Made by a program: the position numbers and the translations under genes
Shown here: positions 48,801 through 59,051 of the stretch, piece after piece
How positions within the stretch are numbered: the first letter of the stretch is position 1
How the letters are laid out: every line of letters starts with the position of its first letter
DNA from: Sparassis latifolia
Taxonomy: Eukaryota > Basidiomycota > Agaricomycetes > Polyporales > Sparassidaceae
Assembly (NCBI GenBank): GCA_018466975.1
Contig: CM031559.1
Span: forward strand, 1,240,001-1,304,000
Direction of reading: 5' to 3'
DNA: 64,000 bases
Notes under the pieces: generated by a model
The model's input: the letters and a program-made list of their open reading frames with translations, nothing else
What the model was told of the DNA's origin: nothing
The model's database searches: none

Positions 48801-51557
48801 GGTAAGACGTACCCGCCAGAGATGTGAATGAACATATCCATACGACATCTGCACATACCGGCTACCCGACACCTCCGCCTGCCCGGGAAGCGAGCCGAGT
48901 GTAGTGCAAACCTGGTTCGCAAGCGTGACATTCTCATATCCATCGCCCTGGGGAATCAGCGTCGAACAGCTGCCGTAGAGATTGTGGAATTCGTTGACAA
49001 CCATTGCCTCAAAGCCGTACCGAACAGGCTAGGCAAAGGTGAAGACGATGTGAGTCATTTAAGATCCAGCCAACAGAGACTGAAAGATACGCACGTTGAG
49101 GTAGGTTAGCCACCGTAGAGCGCCAATCATGGCTGGCTGGGGTATGGTGAATCCGGTGTACAGAGTCAGAACAAGGACGGAGAAACCGGCCGCCGTCAGC
49201 GCAGGCGGTGCGACGCTGAACGACGCGGCAAGGGCCCGGAACCATCCTTTCATCGTAATCGTGACTAAGAAGATGACTAGCAGGAAGATACTAAATACCA
49301 CAATTCAAATCAGCGGGTAGAGATATCGGGGAACAGTACGCAATACGCACAAGAACTGTCCTGCGGTCCGCTGCAGCCCCGCAAGGAAATATAGCACCAC
49401 ACAAAACAAGACGATGGTAAAGAATGTGATGGGAAGGTCAACGAGGGACAGTGCAAGCGAGTCGACAAACGGGTGGTACATCGCGGCCTTGGAGTGCCTG
49501 AGCACGATCGGGCGCTGGGCGAAAAGCGCAGGGATCTCGGCAGCCGACGACAAACACGTGAAAAGGATGGCAAAGAACAGCACACTGTCTCGCGAGAAGT
49601 ACGCAGCTGTCGTCTTAGGCATTTTCAGGAAGATCGTGCCAACGATGATTGCCTGCAGGACGAAGGAGCTACAAACACGCGTGTCAATCACACATACTCT
49701 AGCCATAGAGGAAAGGGGAAGGCGAGACATACATAGTCCGGATAACCTGCGTGCCCGCCGCACCCTTTACGATCTGGGTCCTACGCACCACGAGCGCGCG
49801 CACTTGCATCGGGATGGAGGTGATGAACGAGCTTCTGGACCCCAGGCTCTTGGAATGCTCCGCGAGCGCACTCGCCTTGTACTCGGAAACCCTCTGGGGC
49901 TTCCCGACGAACTCATCACAATACGACTCGATGTCTGCACGGTTGAGCTGCCCGAGCTCGGACTGCGAAAAGTATGCGGCAAACTCCGACGCGGTGCGCG
50001 GCACTCGCTGCTCATAACCCGGCCGCACATTACGGCCATTCGGATCAGTGACTACACAGCAGAAAACGTCAATAGGTCAATGGAGCTTTCTAAGAGATGA
50101 CCACGTACTAGCAACGAGGAAATCCGCGGTAGTCTGCCGGTGCGCGGGCTCATACCCCATGTCGATGAAGTACTCCCGCGCGTGGTCGGCGGGACCGAAG
50201 TACGCCATCCTGCCCTCATACAGGAGACATACCTTGTCGCAGAGCCGGTAGAGCGACTCGCCGGCTTGATACGCCGAGATAACGGTCGAGCTGTGCATTA
50301 TGTCCGTCGCCAGACGGAGAGCTTGGATGAACTCAAGGGCTGTTGAGGCACTACAAGAAAGGTGGTGAATATATATGCTGCAGGGAAATAGGTAAGTGCG
50401 CACTCCAGGCCTCGAGTAGAGCTGAAATCATTGAGTGAGTATGTTAGTCGGGTACAGAAATGGATGGACGTACTTATCCCAACACGTCAACCGACTCCTG
50501 GTAGCCAGCGTCTCACAGATGGACACCCGCTTCTTCTCCCCTCCGGAGACACCTCTGATCGAGGCATCTCCAACACGGGTCTTCTTCGCCAGTCGCAAGC
50601 CGAACATGGTCAGCAAGATGTCCGTTATAATCTCGATATACCGATCACGCGACATGCCGCCGATGCGCTGCTGAGGGGCACGCGTACGCGCAGCAAACTT
50701 AAGGGTCTGCTCAACGGTGAGACTCGGGAAATGATCATCCGTCTCGGGAGAGTACTGCACGTCGCCACGGTAGTGCCGGTGGATGTCAGCTGGGCTAAAA
50801 GAGTCGTAGAAGACATCGCCATAAACGCCGTGATACTCCTCGCGCTGATTCGCAAGAACACGCAGGAACGTACTGCAGCCAGCGCCGGGACGGCCCAGGA
50901 CGACTGAAAAACGCAGAGATGAAAATCTGATCGATTAGATAAGGAAAACGGTGCGTACGAAGCATCTCTCCGGACCGGACTACGCCTTCAAAGTCACTGA
51001 GGATATCGCGAAGGGGTGGATGCCGGAGTCTGAGTAGGGACTTCAAAAAATTCCAAGGGTTCAACACCGACCCGACGGTGGGTTGGTGCAATGCCGTGGC
51101 TCCCAGTCCTACCACGCGCAGGTTTCTGAATGCGACGCCAAGTTCTCTCGTCTTGATATCGGACTCGTCTAGCCTGCACACCAGTTATTCACCAAACAAA
51201 CTCGGAGATAAGTGAATGGACGCACATGCTGATGGCACGCCTAAGAGCCTTCTCGAGGTCAAAACGGCCTGCTGAGGACAAAGTGGGTTCGGCAGCCGCA
51301 GAGAAGCTCTGTCTTCTATTGTGCGAACGGAGCAGAAGGTTACGTCGAAATAATGTCTTGCGGAGATGGCGCACGCCTTCGGGATCGAACATGCCGATGT
51401 CTACGCTGTGTGCGCCCATGGAGTTGCGGCGGGATAGCGCGTCATCGTCTTCGGGTTGGAAAGTGCTCCCGTCCATGACGGGAATGGAGTCTACAGAATG
51501 ACCTTCTTCCAGATCGCTGGCCTGATCGTCAGGCTCAGCATGCTGGTCGTCGTTCAT
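45846..51557 (-). CDS. full-size PDR/ABCG transporter, 1,516 aa, 21 exons
   Basis: Plasma-membrane efflux pump of the pleiotropic drug resistance type, order NBD1-TMD1-NBD2-TMD2. Exons in order of translation: 51226-51557, 50959-51173, 50474-50903, 50404-50421, 50109-50350, 49733-50051, 49351-49668, 49095-49290, 48813-49028, 48325-48726, 48166-48269, 47993-48109, 47824-47938, 47657-47769, 47567-47597, 47371-47504, 46968-47319, 46623-46910, 46329-46563, 46018-46274, 45846-45962. All phases agree. NBD1 has the degenerate PDR Walker A GRPGAGCS (186-193), signature VSGGEKKR (301-308) and CWDNSTRGLDAS. NBD2 has Walker A GETGAGK (890-896), Walker B FLDE (D1015, E1016) and the degenerate signature GVEHRKR. 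This asymmetry is normal for the family. Exon 4 is an 18-nt microexon carrying STRGL. Substrates are unknown. Confidence 0.94.
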
Positions 51558-54248
51558 AAGGGTAGAAGGAAAAGGTTATGAAATAAGATAGAACGGGGAG
51601 TTGTGGAGAGTTGTAGAGAGCATCGTCGCAGACGCGCGCCGCTGAAAAAGAGAAAAAGACGGTGCATGCGGGGCGTTGACGAAGCTTAGATGTGTAAGTG
51701 GAGTGCTGGTCGGCGTGGTGCGCAGTGCACGGAGGCCTGCATGAACGCATACCTAGTACTGGTGGAGAGCAGCCCAGTGCAGTCCCAGCCCGACGAATGA
51801 CCGAGCTTGCAGTCCCTCGCGGTCATGTGCCCCCCAGGCCACTCCAGCCCTGTCACACTGTGACCGCTGACTCCCCGGGCCGCGGTCACGGTGGCTGCGA
51901 TCCGTGCAGGGCCGCCCGCCATCCGCACACATCCGAATCCTGCAGTCAGAGCCCAGACAGAGAGCATCGACGTGGCAGTGCCTCGCGCGGGACATCGTCG
52001 TCGAACGAGGTCCAGGCCTGGGGTAATGTGCGTCATGTCCCAGAGATGTGCTGGAGGCCGAAGGGACACGCAAGGATTTCACGTTTACTTGTAAAACAGC
52101 TTTACTCACCAGGCCATGTCGACTCAATCACTGTACGCGCTAACCTTACACGAATGCGAACTCATATTACACCGCAGGCGCCAGTCGAGGCTCGCAACTT
52201 GCTCAGACAAAACGGTGAAACGGTGAAAGGAACGTGACGTAAGGGGAGGTGAGTTGCTCGATATGGTAAGTTTGAAACACACAGAAGAATATTGGCCATG
52301 GGATCCATTTTCGTAGTCTCATACCAAGTTCCGCTCTGACATAGTCGAACCTAGTGAGTTTCGCTGAAAGCGCTCAACTCAGCTCTCCCTCCTGTGCTCG
52401 GGCGTTTTAGATCTCATAATCAAGCCCCTCGGTGCAAGACAGTGGCATGGGCTCGAACTTCAACTTTTGGAAAGCGGTAAATTATAGCCTCCCAACCCAT
52501 TATGGAACGGCACACCTAGCCGTGCCTTCGAGCAGTGTCCCGATTTCACCGGAATCCTGCGCCGTCGTTTCGGTACATCCTCATTTCGTACAAGACCGTA
52601 AATTTGTATGTGAGGGGGCAGAACATGTATTATTCGCGTGTTCTCTTCTTCATTGACACGAATCGTGGACAGGACAAAAAAATACGTAGCAAACTGCACG
52701 TAATGCATCTGTATTTTCCGTCCCTTTCGGCACGAGGCAAAATTTGACATATATATCTTTCAGGGTAAGAGCGAACATCAATGCTTAAACATACAAGTCC
52801 GGACGAACGTCCAATTGCAAGCTAGGTCAACAAACCTAAGGTAATCCCTTAAATGGCTCTGGGATATCTGCGGGTACAAGCCCTCAGCAAGCACCCGCGT
52901 GGAGGTAATCGAGGTGTGCTTCGAAACACTGGAAGACGGTACGCCGGTTATTCAGTGAGTGCAGGCCTTCCGTCCAGTACTGCTGTACGTCTGGCACTGG
53001 CGGGATGCATCTCCGCACAACAATTTCTGGCAGAGCAGCCCGGGCTACACCATCGTCATCCGCAGCGAGAGCACGCGAAAGATCGTCCGTGGAACGTCGG
53101 TGCGACTCCACGAAGGGTGACGCCAGCGAACTCTTCCGACGAAACAGGGGTTTTCTTGAGCTGCTCGCGTATCAGCTTGTTATTCGTACATGCCGATTGC
53201 ATCCAGTATAAGTCCGCGCCCCACGTTGTCGTCGAATTCGGACTCAAGGCTGTCATGCAGGGCCAGTCAGTAATGAACTCAACGAGGCGAGAGTAAACGC
53301 ACCGTGGCGGTTTCCCGTACAAAATAAATGTAGCCATCATCCTCGAACGTGGATAATGCCGACAAAGCGCTAACAACTTTCCGTGCATGAGGAATAGGAG
53401 AGCGTTGTACGTGCGCACAATACCGTGCGGACGCCGACCCTGTCTGAGGTACCGCGTCAAATTCGACGCGGAGTCCGCTACATAGGGACTCTGTCGTTGT
53501 GCCGCAGACGGCAAAGTCCCGAGTAAGAGCCATCTCGAAGTGGTGATCGCGAGCCCGCATTTCGGACAAACTGTGAGAGCATTACTGTACTACCTCCGCA
53601 TGATGATCGAGTTACTGGAATATGCACGGTTCCGTCTGAAGTTCCCTCCACACACGCAGATCCGCCATGACTATCGCGAGCATCCCAATCCCAGCACCGA
53701 AGAGAGCACATCCACATACCCCACAGCGAGGCGCTCTAGCCTCCCACGTTAAGCGAGCAAACCCTCAAGCTTGGGATGCTTGTGTGTATGCAAGAGTGTC
53801 CGGACGTCGTGAGTGAAATGGGACTTTAAAGCGAGGTGCGATGACAGAAGAAGCGTAATCGAGATGGATGCATCAAGAGTACGCACTTGGAGAGGGGACA
53901 TAAGACAGACTATCGTGAACACCACTCTGTGTCTGTCCCTATGCGTGCATCTGCGTAAGGACACACATAGAGCGCTGTTTGGGATGATGTCCTGGATGAT
54001 ATCGCCGGAGAGGGGTCATGACGTGACTGCGCAGCTGGAAGGCCGGAAAAGAGTGGGTAGAGCAGTTGCCGAGAGAAGAGACGGTGCTGATTGGGGTGAA
54101 CGTTCTTGTTCATAGCTGGAACGCGGTTAGGTCGTGCATTCATGCGTTATGGCGGCCAGTCGTCGTCTGCGTGGAGTGATAGTCCTCGAACTTTAATGGC
54201 AACTTTGGTCACTACGGTGACTACACACTTTCCGTACAGCAGCACTAC
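51558..54248. other. promoter region of the ABC transporter and gene-poor stretch
   Basis: No supported gene. Overlapping frames at 51686-52237 on both strands are GC-rich shadows without family features. On the minus strand, 53.0-54.0 kb holds open segments (53056-53514 and 53749-53964) that may be exons or relics of one gene; the first carries the EEFAGV motif. Confidence 0.35.
53056..53514 (-). CDS. possible exon with EEFAGV motif
   Basis: An open minus-strand frame of 152 codons. Near its end lies SSEEFAGVTLRGVAPTFHG, matching the C-terminus of the frame at 26603-27256. Differences between the two copies are mostly silent or conservative. Upstream residues are not recognisable and exon limits are not settled. 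It may be a pseudogene or part of a lineage-specific gene. Confidence 0.3.
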   Translation of the reverse strand: MPSAAQRQSPYVADSASNLTRYLRQGRRPHGIVRTYNALLFLMHGKLLALCRHYPRSRMMATFILYGKPPRCVYSRLVEFITDWPCMTALSPNSTTTWGADLYWMQSACTNNKLIREQLKKTPVSSEEFAGVTLRGVAPTFHGRSFACSRCG

Positions 54249-54620
54249 TATCGATGACCCGGATGTGCCATAATATGGCACTTCTGGTCCCGCTGCACGC
54301 TGTCTCACCCGATTGTCCGCGGCATCTCAGAGAATGTTTCTGTAGCATATAGAATACTAGAAACTATTTTTTCGGATTTTTCTCACTAGTGTTGAACATT
54401 TTGGACACATGCCGAGGTGTGGCACCAGCCAAATACATTCCGGCAATCCCAATTTTCGTGGGACCTAAGTAGGTTACATTTAATTCCTAAACTTTTACAG
54501 TGTTGAAGTGCAATGCACGAGAGCATCCCTGAATAATTTTGAGGCAGTCGGTGCAGAGAATCAAACTGTAGAAAAAAGTATGGCACTTCTGGGCCATATG
54601 GCATATCCGGGTCACTGATA
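54249..54620. mobile_element. TA-flanked inverted-repeat element, 368 bp
   Basis: The left end at 54251 (TCGATGACCCGGATGTGCC) matches the reverse complement of the right end at 54618 (TCAGTGACCCGGATATGCC) with three differences. Both sides are flanked by TA (54249-54250 and 54619-54620), as expected of a Tc1/mariner-type insertion, although TA is a weak signal. It has no intact transposase frame. Confidence 0.6.
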
Positions 54621-55962
54621 GTAACAGTAGTAATCAATCCAAGGATACAACACCACATCCAGTAATCACGCACATGATCAAGATCGCGAGCTGCGACAGA
54701 CATGTGGAAAATATCTGTACCAACTTCATGCTTCCGGAAGTATCTGCACCAGCTAGATCCAAAACTAATGAGGCAGCTCGCTCGCATCCACAGCACTCAG
54801 AAGTGACATGCAGCTATGCCCAACGGAGCTTTTTAGATGGGCAAAAAAAAAACCTCCGCTTGCGTGGAGAGTTCGCTCAACGGTTTTTGTCCGAGTACGT
54901 GTAATCGAGGGGCTTGAGAATGGCGGGATCTACCCTCTCCCGGTAGAGTAGAAGTGTCGAAGAACGTCGTGTAGTCTTCGTCCACAAGTTTAATATTATA
55001 CGTTGCCAGGTCTGCCTGCGATAAGTAGGCCAAAGGGTAACCAGTGGATGGTGCCATATCGAGAGTTAGGAATAAAATGTGATATCTACCAGCTGCCGCA
55101 ACTTCCTTGTACGAGGTTCAGTACCATGGGGACCGACATGTGGTTTCCGCGCAGATGACAGCCGGAAACCATTGAAGTCCCGATGTCCACTCATGATGGC
55201 CTTCCATTCACTAGAAACAAATGTATCGGCAGCACGGTGTGCTCACGTCTATCGAATAACACAGACTAGAAGGGCAACATCATTGTTGATCCACAAATTT
55301 GCCGCCGCTGTACTAGGTGCCACAAGATGATTAGCTAGGGACGCGTCGAGGTTTATGTGCAGAATTTCGCAGCACGACAGTAGGCTCACAGGTACAGCCT
55401 CTAGTTACCAGTAGTGAATTTCCTTCCGGTGCCGCTGCGTCTGCGAATCTTGGACGTCTGAGGCAAAATGCGAACAGGTTATGTCAAAGATTATTTAAGG
55501 TAAGCTTTTCATGGATTGAGAGGAGAAATCTGCAAGAATCGAGGAGATTACTTATCGTCTCAGTCGGGCATGTGTCAGGACAAAGGAAGTGAGTCCGGAG
55601 CGCCGTACCTCGAGCGCCGTTTCCTTTTCTGGCCAACGCTCGTCTCTTCCCGCTGTTGACGAGTATTTGGCTCCGAATACAAGCCGGCACAGCGCAAGGT
55701 CGGCGTCACAGTAACACCCCAGACAAATCCTCAAGGTGAGTGCGAATCCACGCTTGTATGCTTTCACATCGTGCCACCGATGGATGGGGGACATCATTGG
55801 CTATCGAAAGAGGGGCAGAAGTCGTAATGGGAGGCGCAGGTTGGGGATGGATGGATGGCGGGAATGGCTGATGTCAATTTGACCTCTATCCGCTTTCAAC
55901 GGTTACAGCTCGGTATTGTATTCTGACTGACGTGCCTTCCGTTATTCCTGTGCTCGGTACAG
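54621..55962. other. intergenic upstream of RPL24
   Basis: A minus-strand frame at 54833-55057 begins with a plausible protein start (MAPSTGYPLAYLSQADLATY) but cannot be extended into a gene. The last 200 bp before 55963 presumably hold the ribosomal protein promoter. Confidence 0.35.
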
Positions 55963-56594
55963 ATGGTGCGTGTTCCTATGCTCCGACAGTGAAAGACAGT
56001 GCTAACCAGCTGTTTCCGAGTACAGAAGGTTGAGATCGACATATTCTCCGGCTACCGTATCTACCCCAGCAAAGGCAAGCTCTTTGTCCGGGGGGACAAC
56101 AAGGTCCGCACCGCATCCTGGCCTTTACCTGCTCCACGACTCAAACACACCTCTGTAGATCTTCCGGTTCTCAACCGGCAAGACCGAGTCTCTCTTCCTG
56201 CAGCGCAAGAACCCGCGTAAGATCGCGTGGACACAGGTGTTCCGTCGCATGCACAAGAAGGGCATCACAGAGGAGGTCGCCAAGAAACGCTCGCGCAAGA
56301 CCGTGAAGCACCAGCGCGGTATCGTTGGCGCCGACCTCGCCGCCATTGCCGCACGCCGCAACCAAACCGCCCAGGTTCGCGCGCTGCAACGCACCACCGC
56401 CATCCAGAAGGCGAAGGCCGAGAAGAAGGCAAAGGAGGACAAGAAGGAGAAGAAGGTGCGTCTGCGTTTGCCATTGGAGCAAAACACATGTGTGAACCTA
56501 TTTCTACGCTCTGTAGCCCGCAACACGCGGACCCGCAGTGACTGGCCCGCGGATCTCGAAGCAGCAGATGAAGGGGGGTAAGGGGGGGCGCTGA
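55963..56594 (+). CDS. RPL24: 60S ribosomal protein eL24, 151 aa
   Basis: Component of the large ribosomal subunit that forms an intersubunit bridge. Exons: 55963-55965, 56026-56103, 56159-56455, 56517-56594; 151 aa (yeast and human 155-157). As in SBH1, the first coding exon is only the ATG, followed directly by a GTGCGT donor. Family blocks are complete: KVEIDIFSGYRIYPSKGKLF, VRGDNKIFRF, FLQRKNPRKIAWTQVFRR, KKGITEEVAKKRSRKTVKHQ, then a Lys/Glu/Ala-rich tail ending ISKQQMKGGKGGR. Intron 2 uses an uncommon GTCCGC donor, but the joined protein matches the family exactly there. The unspliced frame through intron 3 would give a false C-terminus. Confidence 0.96.
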
Positions 56595-57347
56595 GCTTGG
56601 GATTCTGTCTGCTTCGTTCACTTTGTCACGATCACATATGCTTTCGACGTCATGCTCATGCACAAAATAATGGGGTCCAGCATGTCCCTTCCGCACCACA
56701 ACTATGCACCTGTTGTACTGGTACTGGTCATACTAGTGTCATACTCGCCTCGCGCGAGCTGGCGTCGTTGAAATTGAGCTCGGTATCATCGAGCTCGGCA
56801 TCACCACCTCCTGATTTTGCTCTTCCGTTGTGAATCTGTAAATGTGAGGTCGTCCTCTTCTATCTTAAGAAGTTGGGTGTATGATAAAGATGCATGAAGT
56901 AAGAGCCAGCAAGCCAATACTACCGACAAAGAGGCAGAAATGACGCCAGAACATCGTGCAAGACGATGAGCGCGAGTGCACACGGCGGCGGCGGCGCGGC
57001 ACGGTGAGTAGACGTGGGAAATAGCCGGCTTGGCAGGCGATCGTCGATCAAACAGGCGCCCGCCTCCTTCTCCATCCACCGCACAAACATGCATCTGACT
57101 CTCATCGCTGCCTACTAGGGAAGTGCATCCCAGCGAGTCGTACTCCGTCCACTTTTCGTACTGACGAAAATCATATTTTGTTACTAGTACTAGCCGGCCA
57201 CGAGCGGCAGTCAATTAAATATATATTTTTCCCTATTGATCTGCAGCCACGGATTTGTGTCGAGAACCTGGGGAATAGACCTGTCCTCCCTCGGCAACCG
57301 TACCAGTGATCTCCACTGCTTTCGTCTCTACCTGCATCGCGGTCGCC
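56595..57347. other. intergenic between RPL24 and the protease
   Basis: No gene seen. A long antisense frame (57171-58379, minus) that starts within the protease gene reaches into it and is a shadow of GC-rich coding sequence. Confidence 0.45.
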
Positions 57348-59051
57348 ATGGCTGACAGGCACGAGACTTTCCGCTCCCCTCCTACGACCACTTTCTCGGG
57401 CGATGGCCTCAGTGCTTCCCCCGCTACGGGAGATATCCCGCCGCCGCAGAGCTCTTCCCTTACGCTCCCGTCCCCTCCGTCCGAGATGGAGGCCAAGTTC
57501 TACTACGCCGGCCTGCCCTCTGCCCCGGCCTTGGTCGCTCGCACTAGCACGACTCCGTGGGAGGCGCCCACTGGCCCGGAGGCGTACCGGAAGCTCAAGG
57601 AGCTGCGCGCCGTCGGCAACCACGCGCTCAAGGAGGCCTGGGAAGGCAACCTGGCTCTCAAGCTGCACGCCCTTCTGGACTCGATGAAGGTAAAGTGGAC
57701 TAGCACCGACATCGTCCGCATCGGGAACAGCGGAGAGTCTTCCGCGCCCGTGATCCTCTGGATCGGCGTGATGCCCGCATCTCTCTCTGGCGATGACGGC
57801 GCCGTCGTGGCCTCCAAGTGCCGGGAGCTTCTTGTAGAATACGATATCGTCGACGTCGACGTCGAGATCCGCGAGTCGGTCATTACCCGCTGGGCTGGTC
57901 CCGAGCTCTTCACGTCCACCTATTCTTCCGACCCCACCGTAGATGTCCGCGCACGTCTTACCATTACGCTCGGTCTCCCCATCTGTGCCCAGTCTACGCC
58001 TTGGTCTGAGGGTACCGGCGGCTTCTTCATTACCGAGGGCGGGAATACCGAGAGGCTCCTCCTCGTCACCGCTCGCCACGTCGTCTTCACGCCGGACAAG
58101 AATGAGAACAAGCACTTCGAGTGTAAGAACGACAGCCAGCGCCGTTATAACGTCACGCTCTTCGGCGATGCGGCGTTCAACAAGTACGTCGAATCTATCC
58201 AGGCCGAGAGCGGAGGTAAGGCACTTATCGCCCAGTATCAGGAGCGACGTATTAGGGCGATTGAGGGCAAGAATGACCCGGCAGCGAACAAGGAGCGCCA
58301 GAAGGCCCAGGCCGAGTTGGACGATGCGAGGGAGGCGATGGAAGAGCTCAACACCTTCTACCAGGACGTTTCGACTCACTGGGGCACCCCGGAGAGCCGC
58401 GTTCTAGGCCATGTCATCCTCTCTCCTCCCATCAACGTCGGCGTCGGCAGCAGCAGCGAGGGTTATACCGAGGACTGGGCCGTCATTGAGATCGACACCT
58501 CCAAGGTCGACGCGAGCAATTTCAACGGCAATGCCATCGACCTCGGTAGCCGCATCCCGGCCGACGAGTTCACTCGTATGATGTACCTCAATCCCCGGAA
58601 TGCCCATTCCTTCACGTATCCGGGCGACCGTCTTCTGAGGCTCAAGGGCACCATTCCGGACGAAGAGATGCGTCACCCGACTGCGCTCGACCAGAACGAC
58701 GACCCGTGCCTTATGGTGATCAAGCGCGGTAACACCACCGGCCTGACCGTCGGCCGTGCCAACGACATTTGCTCCTACGCCCGTAACTATTACGACGATG
58801 ACAAAGCCAAGACCTCCAAAGAATGGGCCATCCTCCCATTCGACTCCAAGTCCGGCGCCTTCTCGGCCAAGGGCGACTCGGGTTCTGTCATCGTCGACGG
58901 CCTCGGACGCATCGGCGGCCTCCTCACCAGCGGTGCTGGCGTCACGCCTTCCTCGGACGTCACCTACGCCACGCCCATCAGCTTCCTCCTCAAGCGCATG
59001 CAAGACAATGGACTCCGCAAGCCCAACGTCAACGCGGTCCTCACCGCCTAG
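57348..59051 (+). CDS. intronless trypsin-fold serine protease-like protein, 567 aa
   Basis: Predicted intracellular chymotrypsin-fold peptidase: no signal peptide is seen. The complete triad is visible: His244 in LLVTARHVVF, Asp376 in EDWAVIEID, Ser511 in KGDSGSVIVDGLGRIGGLL. The GDSGS loop followed by a GxIGG-like strand is typical of the fold. The first 80 residues are Pro/Ser/Thr-rich; residues 95-220 form a separate domain of unknown type. Between His and Asp sits a charged helical insert of about 70 residues (YQERRIRAIEGKNDP, KAQAELDDAREAMEELN) that probably forms a coiled coil. The start at 57348 (GCCATGG context) is preferred to 57306. The gene has no introns, unlike almost all others here, and is markedly GC-rich, which may mean recent retroposition, transfer or family expansion. 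Similar genes are, from memory, common in agaricomycetes; substrate unknown. Confidence 0.85.
   Translation: MADRHETFRSPPTTTFSGDGLSASPATGDIPPPQSSSLTLPSPPSEMEAKFYYAGLPSAPALVARTSTTPWEAPTGPEAYRKLKELRAVGNHALKEAWEGNLALKLHALLDSMKVKWTSTDIVRIGNSGESSAPVILWIGVMPASLSGDDGAVVASKCRELLVEYDIVDVDVEIRESVITRWAGPELFTSTYSSDPTVDVRARLTITLGLPICAQSTPWSEGTGGFFITEGGNTERLLLVTARHVVFTPDKNENKHFECKNDSQRRYNVTLFGDAAFNKYVESIQAESGGKALIAQYQERRIRAIEGKNDPAANKERQKAQAELDDAREAMEELNTFYQDVSTHWGTPESRVLGHVILSPPINVGVGSSSEGYTEDWAVIEIDTSKVDASNFNGNAIDLGSRIPADEFTRMMYLNPRNAHSFTYPGDRLLRLKGTIPDEEMRHPTALDQNDDPCLMVIKRGNTTGLTVGRANDICSYARNYYDDDKAKTSKEWAILPFDSKSGAFSAKGDSGSVIVDGLGRIGGLLTSGAGVTPSSDVTYATPISFLLKRMQDNGLRKPNVNAVLTA

Noticed and set aside
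57171..58379. 402-codon antisense frame over the protease gene
   Set aside because: It is the mirror of GC-rich coding sequence with strong third-position bias; the plus strand has a complete catalytic triad. The same holds for 58404-59057 minus.
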